DNA of 45,167 bases from JAVEVF01 sp034005175 (lineage in GTDB: Bacteria; Actinomycetota; Coriobacteriia; Anaerosomatales; SLCP01): assembly GCA_034005175.1 (NCBI GenBank), contig JAVEVF010000001.1, forward strand, positions 1-45,167, in the 5' to 3' direction. Position 1 is the first letter of the stretch, and the number at the start of each line of letters is the position of its first letter. Under the pieces are notes generated by a model. The model saw only the letters and a list, made by a program, of their open reading frames with translations, searched no databases and had not been told where the DNA came from. A program made the translations under genes and the position numbers. Shown piece by piece: positions 8,175 to 17,023 of the stretch.

Positions 8175-8772
8175 CAGCTATCACCTCGTCCCAGTAGCGC
8201 TCGAGCGCTTCCTGGAACTCGGTGAGGCTGCCCTCGTTGCGAATCACTTCATCAGCCATCTCTTCACGCTGCGCATCGGTGGCCTGGCATCTGATGCGAG
8301 CGCGCACGTCGGCCTCGTCCATGCCTGCCTCCACCGCGCGCCCGATACGCAGATTCTCAGGCGCCGAGATGGCAAGCACACGCTCGGCGAGCTCACCGAA
8401 GACCGGTGCCTCCACGAGAAGGGGGACATCAAGCACGACTACCCGCGGCGGATTGAGCAGCAGCCCCATGTCTCTTAGCCCCGGGCCGACTTCGCGCAAG
8501 ATAGCGGGGTGCACGATAGCGTTGAGCCGTCGCGCGCGTTCCGGTGATGAGAAGACTGTCGCTGCAAGCTTGCGACGATCGATCGTGCCACCGTCTTCAA
8601 GCACCCCTGCACCGAACTCCGCCACGATCTGATCGTGCACCGGCATCCCGGGTGCGAGATGCCGCTTGGCGATGTCGTCGAGCGAGAGCACGACCGCACC
8701 GCGCGCACGGAACACCTCCGCGGCGGTGGTCTTGCCGGCGCCGATACCGCCGGTGAGCGCGATCACGTACAT
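8161..8772 (-). CDS. coaE: dephospho-CoA kinase
   Basis: A 203-residue P-loop kinase that phosphorylates dephospho-CoA at the 3'-hydroxyl, the last step of CoA synthesis. The P-loop GGIGAGKTT is at residues 8-16. SLDDIAKRHLAPG matches the substrate-binding D-D/A-ahe region, and VVLDVPLLVEAP and HPAILREV are family motifs. The ATG at 8772 follows GGAGGAGAGAC. It overlaps the downstream transglycosylase by 14 bases and lies 84 bases after rpsA, separated by a strong hairpin. Confidence 0.96.
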   Translation of the reverse strand: MYVIALTGGIGAGKTTAAEVFRARGAVVLSLDDIAKRHLAPGMPVHDQIVAEFGAGVLEDGGTIDRRKLAATVFSSPERARRLNAIVHPAILREVGPGLRDMGLLLNPPRVVVLDVPLLVEAPVFGELAERVLAISAPENLRIGRAVEAGMDEADVRARIRCQATDAQREEMADEVIRNEGSLTEFQEALERYWDEVIADAPQ

Positions 8773-8792
8773 GTCTCTCCTCCGTTGTGAGC

Positions 8793-8827
8793 GGGGCCGG
8801 ACGTCACGTCTCCGCGCGTCCGGCCCC
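8793..8827 (-). terminator. strong hairpin between rpsA and coaE
   Basis: A perfect 11-base-pair stem (8793-8803 with 8817-8827, GGGGCCGGACG / CGTCCGGCCCC) with a 13-base loop, placed 29 bases after the rpsA stop and just before the coaE ribosome binding site. No run of T follows on the minus strand, so it may be an attenuating or mRNA-processing hairpin rather than a full terminator. Confidence 0.55.
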
Positions 8828-8856
8828 CTTCACTCATCACTCAAGAGTAGAGCCGC

Positions 8857-10227
8857 CTATTCCGCAGACTCGCTCTCCTCGGACGCCTCGGCGGGCTCCT
8901 CGGCAGCGGGGGCTTCCTCGACAGGTGCTTCCTCGGTGGCGAGTTCCTCAGCCACTTCTGCGACCTCGGGAATCTCTGCCACCTCCGCCTCTGTCTCGGC
9001 GGGCTCCTCGGTGGCGGGGGCTTCCTCTGCTACCTCTGCTACCTCGACCACCTCTGCTACCTCGGCTACCTCGGCCTCTTCTGCAGCCTCGGGAACCTCG
9101 ATCTCCGCGACCTCAATCACAGTCCCGAGCGCCTCGGCTGCATCCTTCATCGACAGCGATATGCGGCGACGGTCGAGATCGACCTCCTTGACCTTGACCA
9201 TGACGTTCTCGCCGACGGCAGTGACTTGCTCGGGTGTCTCGACATGCTCCTTGGCCATCTCAGAGATGTGCACAAGACCCTCGACACCGTCACCAAGCTC
9301 TACGAACACGCCGAAGGGCACCAACTTCGTCACGCGGCCCTCGATGATCGATCCGACGGGGAACTTCTTGACCAGCTCCTGCCAAGGATCGGGTTGCGTC
9401 TGCTTGAGGCCAAGCGAGATGCGCTCGCGGCTCATATCCACATCGAGGACCTTCACCTCGACCTGCTCACCGACCTTGACGACCTCGGAGGGATGGTTGA
9501 CGTGGCTCCACGAGAGTTCCGAGATGTGCACGAGCCCGTCGATGCCGCCAAGGTCCACGAACGCACCGAAGTCCACGATGCTTGACACCGTACCTGGCAG
9601 GATCTGGCCTTTGGCGAGCTTCTCCAGGATGGCCGCCCGCTCGTGCTTGCGGCCTTCCTCGAGCACAACGCGACGCGAGAGCACGACGTTGTTGCGATTG
9701 CGGTCCATCTCTATGACGCGAGCCTCCAGCCGGTCGCCCATGAACGCAGCAAGATCCTTGACTCGGCGCAGGTCGACAAGGGACGCCGGCAAAAAGCCGC
9801 GCAAACCGATGTCCAGGATGAGACCGCCCTTGACGACCTCGATGACCTCGCCCTCTACGATCTCGGCGGCGTTGAACTTGTCCTCGATCTTCGACCACGC
9901 GCGTTCGTACTCGGCGCGCTTCTTGGAGAGGATGAGCCGGCCGTCCTTGTCCTCCTTCTGAAGGACGAGAGCCTCGACCGAGTCGCCGAGAGACACGACA
10001 TCAGCAGGATCGACGTCCTTGCGGATGGAGAGCTCACGGGCCGGGATGACACCTTCGGACTTGTAGCCGATGTCGAGAAGCACCTCGTCACGTTCAACCT
10101 TGACGATCGTGCCGCTGACGAGATCACCTTCATCGAAGTCGGTCATGGTGCCGTCGATGAGGGCGTGCATCTCCTCGTCGGTGTACTCCTCGTGCTGAAT
10201 GACCGTGCCGTTGTCCTGCTCACTCAC
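8857..10227 (-). CDS. rpsA: 30S ribosomal protein S1 (four S1 domains, acidic repetitive tail)
   Basis: 456 residues with four S1 RNA-binding domains: about 36-104, 122-189, 207-277 and 292-364. The last two carry the classic core (GAFVDLGGIDGLVHISELSW; GVFVELGDGVEGLVHISEM). Four domains is usual for Gram-positive-type S1, against six in E. coli. S1 binds mRNA leaders at the small subunit. Residues 370-456 are a low-complexity tail of Glu, Ala, Val and Pro. The GTG start at 10227 has its AGGAAAGGGG site inside a hairpin, so translation may be self-controlled. Confidence 0.95.
   Translation of the reverse strand: MSEQDNGTVIQHEEYTDEEMHALIDGTMTDFDEGDLVSGTIVKVERDEVLLDIGYKSEGVIPARELSIRKDVDPADVVSLGDSVEALVLQKEDKDGRLILSKKRAEYERAWSKIEDKFNAAEIVEGEVIEVVKGGLILDIGLRGFLPASLVDLRRVKDLAAFMGDRLEARVIEMDRNRNNVVLSRRVVLEEGRKHERAAILEKLAKGQILPGTVSSIVDFGAFVDLGGIDGLVHISELSWSHVNHPSEVVKVGEQVEVKVLDVDMSRERISLGLKQTQPDPWQELVKKFPVGSIIEGRVTKLVPFGVFVELGDGVEGLVHISEMAKEHVETPEQVTAVGENVMVKVKEVDLDRRRISLSMKDAAEALGTVIEVAEIEVPEAAEEAEVAEVAEVVEVAEVAEEAPATEEPAETEAEVAEIPEVAEVAEELATEEAPVEEAPAAEEPAEASEESESAE
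8867..9115 (-). repeat. imperfect repeats encoding the Glu/Ala/Val tail of S1
   Basis: Units of roughly 9-12 bases encoding EVAEVAEV and EEAPATEEPAE are repeated many times with small changes (plus-strand words such as cctctgctacctc recur). Slipped-strand expansion and contraction between strains would be expected here. Confidence 0.7.
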
Positions 10228-10235
10228 TGTGGGGT

Positions 10236-10258
10236 GGCCCCTTTCCTGAAACGGGGCC
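10236..10258 (-). promoter_or_regulatory. hairpin over the rpsA ribosome binding site
   Basis: GGCCCC and GGGGCC pair (10253-10258 with 10236-10241), and UUU/AAA can extend the stem past one bulged base. The 3' arm holds AGGAAAGGGG, the only Shine-Dalgarno-like stretch before the rpsA GTG. A sequestered site next to an S1 gene suggests translational autoregulation, as known for E. coli rpsA, though by a different structure. Confidence 0.45.
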
Positions 10259-10275
10259 CTCCGGTCATGTACAGT

Positions 10276-10330
10276 CGTCGCCTACAGGTCCGCCGATCGC
10301 CCAGATCGGCATGGTCCGTCGCCTACAGGT
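10276..10330. repeat. 14-base direct repeat around a hairpin in the rpsA leader
   Basis: CGTCGCCTACAGGT occurs exactly at 10276-10289 and 10317-10330. Between the copies lies a perfect 7-base-pair hairpin (10292-10298 with 10304-10310, GCCGATC / GATCGGC). The whole set is in the 216-base gap between polA and rpsA and would be in the rpsA leader RNA if the promoter lies close to polA. Confidence 0.6.
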
Positions 10331-10443
10331 GTCATGCATACATGTCGGGGGCCAATATTGCCATGACCGCAGGATCCTTCTCCCCGCAGCCAAACCTATA
10401 TGTTACTCGACCGTGTCGGGTGGCGCCAGTACATTTGGCATGC

Positions 10444-13107
10444 TCACTTAGCGCTCGCCCAGTCCGGCCCGCTCGCGACATCCACCACCAGAGGAACGGA
10501 GAGACCCACGACGCCCGACATCGCCTCGCGCACAAGCGCCGAGAGCGCGTTGATCTCTTCGGGTGGCGACTCGAACACGAGCTCATCGTGGACCTGCAGA
10601 ACAAGCCGGGAGGCAAACCCCTCTTCTCTGAGCCGGCGGTCGACTTCGATCATGGCGAGCTTCATGATATCGGCAGCGGTACCCTGCATCGGATGGTTCA
10701 TGGCGGTGCGCTCGCCGAACGAGCGCAGGTTGAAGTTGCTGCTCCTGAGTTCTGGGATTCGGCGCTTGCGGCCGAACATGGTGGTGGATACGCCCGTGCG
10801 GTGCGCTTCGGAGACACACTCGTCAAGAAACGTCCGCACTCCCGGATAAGCCGCGTAGTAACGGTCGATCATCCCTTGTGCCTCTGCCCGCTCGATCTTA
10901 AGCGTCTCCGCAAGCCCGTGAGCGCTCTGCCCGTACACGATGCCGAAGTTCACCGCTTTTGCGCGGCTGCGCTGAGCTGTCTCCACCTGATCGATGGCAA
11001 CGCCGAACACTCGTGCGGCAGTGGCTGCATGGAAATCCTCCCCGCTGGTGAATGCTTCGATAAGCCCCTCGTCGCCGGAAAGATGAGCGAGGACGCGAAG
11101 CTCGATCTGCGAGTAGTCGGCGCTCACCATCTGGTGTCCGTCCTCGGCGGGGATGAACGCCGCACGGATGCGGCGTCCGAACTCGGTGCGCACCGGGATA
11201 TTCTGCAGGTTGGGATTGCTGCTGGACAGACGACCCGTCGCGGCCACTGTCTGGTTGAAGGTGGTGTGCAGTCGCCCGTCCTCGGCGATGAGGCGTGGCA
11301 GCGCCTCCAGGTATGTCGAGGTGAGCTTGGCGAGCTCTCGGTAGTCGATGATGAGCTGCGCTATCGGGAAGTCCGCTGCCAGCGTAGTAAGCACCGAGGC
11401 ATCGGTCGAATAACCCGTCTTCGTGCGCTTCGAGGGTGGCAGGCCGAGCTTGTCGAAGAGCACTTCGCCGAGCTGTTTGGGCGAGTCGATATTGAACTCG
11501 GCGCCAGCCTCCTCGAAGATCCGCGCACGCAGCTCGGCGATGCGAGCGCGGGTCTCCTCGGCAAGCGACGTCAGGACTCCGACATCCACCCCGACGCCAA
11601 CGCGCTCCATGCGGGCAAGCACAGGCACAAGCGGCATCTCTATACGAGTGAAACACTCGGCCGAGCCATCCTCGGCAAGCCTTGTTTGAAGAACAGGCGC
11701 GAGCGCCGCAGCAGCGTGGGCCTCGATGGCAGCCCTCCCCTCCTGCGGGCTCGCCTCCCGCAAAGGTGCACCAAGATAGTCCGCAGATAGTGCGTCAAGC
11801 GCATACGAGGAACGGTTCGACTCGAGCAGGTACCCGGCGATCCCGCAATCGAACAGCCTCGTGGGATCCGCTGCATCAAACGAAAGATCGCATCGTCCGT
11901 CTGAAACGGGCACACACATCTCGTGAAGAAGCGGCTTGAGGTCACCGGTCGCGACACGACCTGTGCCCAGCAGCGCCGCGAACCCCTCAGCTGACTCCTC
12001 GCCGCCGAGAAGCGCCACCTCCTCACCGTGCGCGACCGCGAGGTCCCGGCGCACGGCAAACAGCGACTCGGCCGTTCCGTCATCGAGCGCCACTCCAAGC
12101 CACTCACTGGAAGCAGCCCACGATCTGATGTGCTCGGCGGCATCCCGCCCCTCAAGAATCACGCTGGTGCGAACCTCGCCATCTGAACCCTTGTGCTCAT
12201 CGCCGCCGACAGCGGCCTGTGGCATGCGCGCAGCGTCATCCGTCGCAAGGACGCGCTCAAGAAGGGAAGTGAATCGCAACTCGCCGAAGGCCTCAGCCAC
12301 GCGCGATGAGTCGAAACGCCCCCAGTGCACAGAGGCGAGGTCGATGTCGAGCGGGACGTCCCTGCGGATGGTGGCAACTGTGCGGCTGACTCTCGCGTCT
12401 GCAGCGTGCGCGACGAGGTTCTCGCCGAGTCTCCCTTTGATAGTGGGTGCAGCCTCCAGCACAGCATCAAGGCTCCCGTACTGCGCCATGAGCTTAGCCG
12501 CGGTTTTCTCGCCCACGCCCGGGACACCCGGGATGTTGTCGGAAGGATCGCCCTTCAACCCGAGATAGTCGGTGATCTGCGCAGGCGTCACCCCATAGCG
12601 CTCTAGAACTGCGGGCGGATCGTACACCACGATGTCAGTGACGCCCTTACGAGTGCTCACCACATTCACGGTGTCGCTCACGAGCTGCAGCGCATCACGA
12701 TCGCCGGTCACGAGCAGGGCTCGCGTCGCTGACTCCTCTGCCAGCCGCGCGATAGTGCCGAGCACGTCATCGCCCTCCCAGCCCTCCACCTCCAGGATGG
12801 GGACATCAAGCGCCTCGAGCACTCGTTTGACCATAGGGAACTGGACCTTCAACTCATCAGCGGTCGGAGGGCGATGGATCTTGTAGCGCTCAAGAGCCTG
12901 GGTTCGAAAGGCCGGCGTGCCCTTGTCAAACGCCACGACCACGCCATCTGGACGCATCTCCTGCACGAGCTTCACCAGCATGGAGATGAAGCCGAACACC
13001 GCGTTCGTAGGCCTGCCGTCGGGTGCGGTCATCGTGGGGGGGAGCGCATGGAATGCGCGATGGAGCAGACTGTTGCCGTCGATCACGGCGATGGTGCGAG
13101 ACGTCAT
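10444..13107 (-). CDS. polA: DNA polymerase I (5'-nuclease plus polymerase; proofreading domain degenerate)
   Basis: 887 residues. The N-terminal 5'-3' nuclease (1 to about 290) starts VIDGNSLLHRAFHALPP and contains EGWEGDDVLGTIA and the helix-hairpin-helix GDPSDNIPGVPGVGEKTA. The polymerase domain has motif A DYSQIELRVLAHLSGD, motif B RSRAKAVNFGIVYGQS and motif C LQVHDELVFE. The middle domain has lost its exonuclease residues: the DxE of ExoI is replaced in LGVALDDGTAE, and ExoII/ExoIII aspartates are absent (GDLKPLLHE; AAIEAHAAAAL). It should therefore lack proofreading, as in Taq polymerase. The ATG at 13107 follows GAAGGG. It is divergent from a methyltransferase gene. Confidence 0.97.
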   Translation of the reverse strand: MTSRTIAVIDGNSLLHRAFHALPPTMTAPDGRPTNAVFGFISMLVKLVQEMRPDGVVVAFDKGTPAFRTQALERYKIHRPPTADELKVQFPMVKRVLEALDVPILEVEGWEGDDVLGTIARLAEESATRALLVTGDRDALQLVSDTVNVVSTRKGVTDIVVYDPPAVLERYGVTPAQITDYLGLKGDPSDNIPGVPGVGEKTAAKLMAQYGSLDAVLEAAPTIKGRLGENLVAHAADARVSRTVATIRRDVPLDIDLASVHWGRFDSSRVAEAFGELRFTSLLERVLATDDAARMPQAAVGGDEHKGSDGEVRTSVILEGRDAAEHIRSWAASSEWLGVALDDGTAESLFAVRRDLAVAHGEEVALLGGEESAEGFAALLGTGRVATGDLKPLLHEMCVPVSDGRCDLSFDAADPTRLFDCGIAGYLLESNRSSYALDALSADYLGAPLREASPQEGRAAIEAHAAAALAPVLQTRLAEDGSAECFTRIEMPLVPVLARMERVGVGVDVGVLTSLAEETRARIAELRARIFEEAGAEFNIDSPKQLGEVLFDKLGLPPSKRTKTGYSTDASVLTTLAADFPIAQLIIDYRELAKLTSTYLEALPRLIAEDGRLHTTFNQTVAATGRLSSSNPNLQNIPVRTEFGRRIRAAFIPAEDGHQMVSADYSQIELRVLAHLSGDEGLIEAFTSGEDFHAATAARVFGVAIDQVETAQRSRAKAVNFGIVYGQSAHGLAETLKIERAEAQGMIDRYYAAYPGVRTFLDECVSEAHRTGVSTTMFGRKRRIPELRSSNFNLRSFGERTAMNHPMQGTAADIMKLAMIEVDRRLREEGFASRLVLQVHDELVFESPPEEINALSALVREAMSGVVGLSVPLVVDVASGPDWASAK

Positions 13108-13253
13108 TCGATAAGCCCTTCACGCTATACTGCGGAAGCTGAGAGACGAGTGTGGCTGTGTACCTGGTGATTGTACCCAAGGAGTGCGCGCAAACACGGT
13201 GGCACTAGCGTACGCAGCCCTCGACGAGACGATTCCAGGTGCGGAGGATGCGC

Positions 13254-13832
13254 ATGGGGATGTCTAACTGGGTCGCACCGGCGTTCAACCGTCTCGCTGA
13301 CAGGTGGTCACCGGGAAGTCTCGAGGAGATCGTGGAGTGGATGCGGCCGTTCGTCCCCGCGGGCGGACACCTCATCGACGTCGGCGGCGGGACCGGTGCT
13401 CTCGCGGTGAAGCTCGCACGCTCCCTTGAAGCCGACGTGACTGTGCTGGATCCCACCCCTGAGATGCTTCGCTACGTCCCTGAGGATCCGCGCGTTCATC
13501 CCGTGCTCGGCAACGCGGAAGCGATGGTGTTTGAAGACGGCTCGGCCGATGCCGTGCTCGTCTCCGACGCATTCCACCACTTCCGCGACCAACCCCGTGC
13601 GGCTAACGAGTTCTCACGCGTTGTGCGTCCCGGTGGCGGGGTGATCGTGCTTGAGCTCGACCCGCGCCCCTGGTACATGCGGATCATCGTCGTCGGAGAG
13701 AAGCTCCTCGGTGAACCAGGTGCGTTCTACACGCCTGAGCAGATGTGCGCGTTCTTCCGAGAGCACGGCATCGACGGAACCTGCGATGTCATACGCGGCG
13801 CATCGTACAAGTTCACTGGGACCGTACGCTGA
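13254..13832 (+). CDS. class I SAM-dependent methyltransferase
   Basis: 192 residues from the ATG at 13254, six bases after GGAGG. Motif I of the SAM-binding fold is LIDVGGGTGALA, followed by VTVLDPTPEML (acidic residue that binds the ribose) and DAVLVSDAFHHFRD (motif IV region). RVVRPGGGVIVLELDPRP is the post-IV segment of UbiE/Methyltransf_11-type enzymes. Substrate unknown. It is divergent from polA and convergent with glnA. Confidence 0.88.
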   Translation: MGMSNWVAPAFNRLADRWSPGSLEEIVEWMRPFVPAGGHLIDVGGGTGALAVKLARSLEADVTVLDPTPEMLRYVPEDPRVHPVLGNAEAMVFEDGSADAVLVSDAFHHFRDQPRAANEFSRVVRPGGGVIVLELDPRPWYMRIIVVGEKLLGEPGAFYTPEQMCAFFREHGIDGTCDVIRGASYKFTGTVR

Positions 13833-13866
13833 GACGAGCGCCAGCGCAGCAATCGCGTGCCTCACT

Positions 13867-15204
13867 CTAGAGGACCGAGAGGTACTTGTCCCTCTCCCAT
13901 GTGGTCACATAGGCGTTGTACTCGTCCCACTCGGCTCTCTTGTTCTCGACGAAGAACCGGTGGATATGGTCGCCAAGTATGTCTCTCATAGCTTCGGACT
14001 CTTCGAAGAGGGTGATGGCTGCGCCGAGGTTTTCCGGCAGCACCCGCACGCCAGCTGCAGAAAGCTCTTCCTCGGTCATGCTGAAGATGTTGTTCGTAGC
14101 CTCGGCTGGAAGCTCGAGGCCCTCTTCGATGCCCTTTAGACCCGCACCAAGCATTACGGCAAACGCGAGATAGGGGTTAGCGGCGGGATCCGGCGACCTC
14201 AACTCCACACGAGTCGCGTCTTCTTTCCCCGGCTTGTACATGGGCACACGCACCATGGCCGAGCGGTTCTGGCGCGCCCACGTCACATACACGGGAGCTT
14301 CATAGCCTGGCACGAGGCGCTTGTAGGAGTTCACGAACTGGTTCGTGACCGCGCAGAACTCCGGTGCGTACTTCAGAAGGCCGGCAATGTAAGCCTTCCC
14401 CACCTCGGAAAGGTCGTAGCCCTGCGGGTCATCGGGATCGAAGAACGCATTTCCGTCCTTGTCGAACAGGCTCTGGTGCGTGTGCATGCCTGATCCGTTC
14501 ACGCCCTGGATGGGCTTGGGCATGAAGGTGGCGTACACGCCGTTTGCGTGTGCGATCTCCTTGACCGTGAGGCGATACGTCATGACGCTGTCCGCCATCG
14601 TGAGAGCGTCGCTGTACCTCAGGTCGATCTCGTGCTGTGACGGTGCGACTTCGTGGTGGGAGTACTCCACAGGGATGCCGAGCTTCTCGAGCGCGAGCAC
14701 GGTATCGCGGCGCAGGTCCGAGGCGACATCAAGCGGCGTGAGATCGAAGTAGCCGCCCCTGTCGAGCACCTCGGTTCCGTTCGAGTCCGCGAAATAGAAG
14801 AACTCGAGCTCCGGTCCCACGAACATCGTGAAGCCCATGTCCGCAGCCTTGTTCAGTGTGCGCTTGAGCGCATACCGAGGATCGCCATTGAACGGCCTGC
14901 CATCCGGCGTGGTGATGTCGCAGAACATCCGTGCCACACCGCCTTCCTCGGGGCGCCAGGGCAGCAGCTGGAAGGTGGACGGGTCAGGGAAGGCGATCAT
15001 GTCGGATTCCTGGATGCGCGTGAAGCCGTCGATCGAAGAACCGTCGAATCCCATGCCCTCCTCAAAAGCCGTCTCAACCTCGGTGTCGGTGACAGCAAAG
15101 CTCTTCAAGAACCCGAGCACGTCTGTGAACCAGAACCTCACGAAGCGAACGCCGCGCTCCTCAAGGATCTTCAGCACATCGTCTTTGCCTGGTGCTATCG
15201 CCAT
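13867..15204 (-). CDS. glnA: glutamine synthetase, type I-alpha
   Basis: 445 residues; makes glutamine from glutamate, ammonia and ATP. Motifs: GFDGSSIDGF (active-site loop near 50), ELEFFYF, NGSGMHTHQSLF (ATP and glutamate binding), NRSAMVRVP, and ELRSPDPAANPYLAFAVML. The length and the missing adenylylation-site segment (NLYDLP type) place it in the GSI-alpha group of Gram-positive bacteria, so control should be by feedback or repressor rather than adenylylation. The ATG at 15204 follows GAGGAGGT eight bases upstream; the longer in-frame start at 15330 adds an unconserved stretch and is rejected. Confidence 0.97.
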   Translation of the reverse strand: MAIAPGKDDVLKILEERGVRFVRFWFTDVLGFLKSFAVTDTEVETAFEEGMGFDGSSIDGFTRIQESDMIAFPDPSTFQLLPWRPEEGGVARMFCDITTPDGRPFNGDPRYALKRTLNKAADMGFTMFVGPELEFFYFADSNGTEVLDRGGYFDLTPLDVASDLRRDTVLALEKLGIPVEYSHHEVAPSQHEIDLRYSDALTMADSVMTYRLTVKEIAHANGVYATFMPKPIQGVNGSGMHTHQSLFDKDGNAFFDPDDPQGYDLSEVGKAYIAGLLKYAPEFCAVTNQFVNSYKRLVPGYEAPVYVTWARQNRSAMVRVPMYKPGKEDATRVELRSPDPAANPYLAFAVMLGAGLKGIEEGLELPAEATNNIFSMTEEELSAAGVRVLPENLGAAITLFEESEAMRDILGDHIHRFFVENKRAEWDEYNAYVTTWERDKYLSVL

Positions 15205-15352
15205 GCTTATGTACCTCCTCGGCCAATCGACGACCATGTCGATTACCGGCGATTCTCCCACATCTTGGCCTATGTGGGTGCGAACAGGGTGGGATCGGCG
15301 TTGCAGGTATCGAGACGCGCCCTGCAACACGCTGCGGTGGCGGATGCTCTTG

Positions 15353-16711
15353 TCACCGCAAGAGCAGCTGTGACGCGAAGAAGAAGTAGATGGCTAGCCC
15401 TGCCGCATCGGCGATGGATGTGATGAGCGGGCTTGAGGCAACCGCCGGATCCTGACCTACTTTCGTGAAGATGAATGGCAGCGAGACGCCGATGAGGTTG
15501 GACACGATGACGATGCACGTCATGGAAAGCGCCACGACGACCCCTACCATCACATCGCCACGGAACAGGCCGAGGAAGAAGCTCCCCACAGCAAGCGTCA
15601 GACCCAACATCACCCCCACCGCGATCTCTTTGGCGAACGTCGAGGCCCACTGTCCCATTGTGACGTCATCGGTGACGAGTGCGCGCACCATCATCATGGC
15701 CGACTGAGAGCCCGTGTTCCCCCCCGTGGCGATGAGCAAGGGGATGAAAAACGCCAGCGCGATGGCGGCGGATAGCACCTCTTGATATGCGCTGATGATG
15801 CCGGAGGAGATCAGGTTCACGAGCAAGAGGATCGCAAGCCAGCCGATGCGCTTGGTGAACAGCTCGAACACGCTCAGACGAACGTAGCTCTGGCGCAGTG
15901 GCGTGACCGACGCCGTGCGGTGCACGTCTTCGGTGACCTCTTCTTCCAACACATCGAAGATGTCGTCTGCGGTCACGATGCCGATGAGCACGCCCGCCGA
16001 GTCGACAACCGGCAGCGCGACAGTGTCGTGGCGTTGTATCTCGCGGACCGCCTCCTCCTGGTCGTCGAAGGCCATCACCTTCGCGTGCACCGGCTCCATC
16101 ACCTCGCCCACGAGCTGGTCGGGTTCGGCGAAGATCAACCGCCTGAGTTCGCACACTCCTTCGAGGCGCCATGCTCGATCGGTCACGTACACCACGTCGA
16201 TTGTCTCAGAATCCCGTCCACGCTCTCGGACGTGCTCCAGCGCGTGCTCGATCGTCCACTCGGGCCTGATGGCCACGTAATCTGTGGTGGCGAGGCGGCC
16301 CACGCTCTCCTCGGGATACCCGAGCAGCTGCCGCACCTCGGCGAGGTCGTCGGCATCAAGCAGGTTCAGGAGCTTCTGCGTGATCTCGCCCGGAAGCTCT
16401 TCGAAGAGCTCCGTGCGGTTGTCGGGTGCCATCGATGCGAGAAGGCGCCGAGTCTCCCGGTCGGTGAGCCCGCCGAGGATGACGTCTTGCTCGGGCCGAT
16501 CCAGATACGGGAAGACCTCGTCAGAGAGGTCCCGCGGCAACAGTCTGAAGATGAGCAGCCGCTCGGGCATCTCCACGCCCTCGAGGAGATCCGCCACCTC
16601 AGGCACGGACATCTCGGCGAGGAATCGGCGCACCGCAAGCCATTCTTCTCCATCGATGAGGATGCGCACGTGTTCGCGAGCTTCCTCTTCTGTGGGTGTC
16701 TCAGCGGTCAC
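15353..16711 (-). CDS. mgtE: MgtE-type magnesium transporter/channel
   Basis: 452 residues. The cytoplasmic N domain (about 20-135, helical EVADLLEGVEMPERLLIFRLLPRDLSDEVF repeats) is followed by two CBS domains (about 145-265, LVGEVMEPVHAKVMAFDDQEEAVREI and VVDSAGVLIGIVTADDIFDVLEEE). The five-helix MgtE pore domain (about 285-452) includes PLLIATGGNTGSQSAMMMVRAL, the conserved ion-path region. N and CBS domains gate the pore by sensing cytoplasmic Mg2+. The GTG at 16711 behind GAGGAGGT is chosen over the longer frame to 16828. I saw no M-box riboswitch in the 135 bases upstream. Confidence 0.95.
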   Translation of the reverse strand: MTAETPTEEEAREHVRILIDGEEWLAVRRFLAEMSVPEVADLLEGVEMPERLLIFRLLPRDLSDEVFPYLDRPEQDVILGGLTDRETRRLLASMAPDNRTELFEELPGEITQKLLNLLDADDLAEVRQLLGYPEESVGRLATTDYVAIRPEWTIEHALEHVRERGRDSETIDVVYVTDRAWRLEGVCELRRLIFAEPDQLVGEVMEPVHAKVMAFDDQEEAVREIQRHDTVALPVVDSAGVLIGIVTADDIFDVLEEEVTEDVHRTASVTPLRQSYVRLSVFELFTKRIGWLAILLLVNLISSGIISAYQEVLSAAIALAFFIPLLIATGGNTGSQSAMMMVRALVTDDVTMGQWASTFAKEIAVGVMLGLTLAVGSFFLGLFRGDVMVGVVVALSMTCIVIVSNLIGVSLPFIFTKVGQDPAVASSPLITSIADAAGLAIYFFFASQLLLR

Positions 16712-16846
16712 AGCACACCTCCTCGCAGCTCGACAGCCGGTTTCGACCCGACTGTGTACTTTACCCCTCCGGTCCGCCAGCGGCGAGTGCGTACGTCCGC
16801 TAGCGACCACGCGGTTCCTCGGATACAATCTGCTGGCAACGTATCA

Positions 16847-16933
16847 GCCCGGGTGGCGGAACAGGCAGACGCGCCGGTCTCAAAAACCGGTTCCTTCACG
16901 GGAGTGCGGGTTCGATCCCCGCCCCGGGCACCA
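16847..16933 (+). tRNA. tRNA-Leu (anticodon CAA)
   Basis: The 87-base sequence folds as a class II tRNA. The acceptor stem is GCCCGGG / CCCGGGC with encoded ACCA. The anticodon stem CCGGT / ACCGG encloses loop CTCAAAA, giving anticodon CAA (reads UUG). The variable arm is long, and the T arm is GCGGG-TTCGATC-CCCGC. A TACAAT at 16824-16829 could be its -10 element. Confidence 0.95.
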
Positions 16934-17023
16934 GCATCCTCGACTGCAGCCGGCACGGCTTCGCAAGCCAGGCAGACATCGGTGCCCTCAGCGCACACCA
17001 ACAACGTCCTTCACCCTTTGCGC

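Noticed and set aside
8666..11790. Long plus-strand open frames opposite rpsA and polA (8666-9961 and 9643-11790)
   Set aside because: They are antisense to well-conserved genes, have composition typical of reversed high-GC codons (Ser/Arg/His rich) and show no known motifs.
15205..15330. N-terminal extension of glutamine synthetase to 15330
   Set aside because: A strong GAGGAGGT site precedes the ATG at 15204 and the extension has no family similarity.
16712..16846. M-box magnesium riboswitch before mgtE
   Set aside because: The gap is too short and I could not find the conserved M-box 5' sequence.
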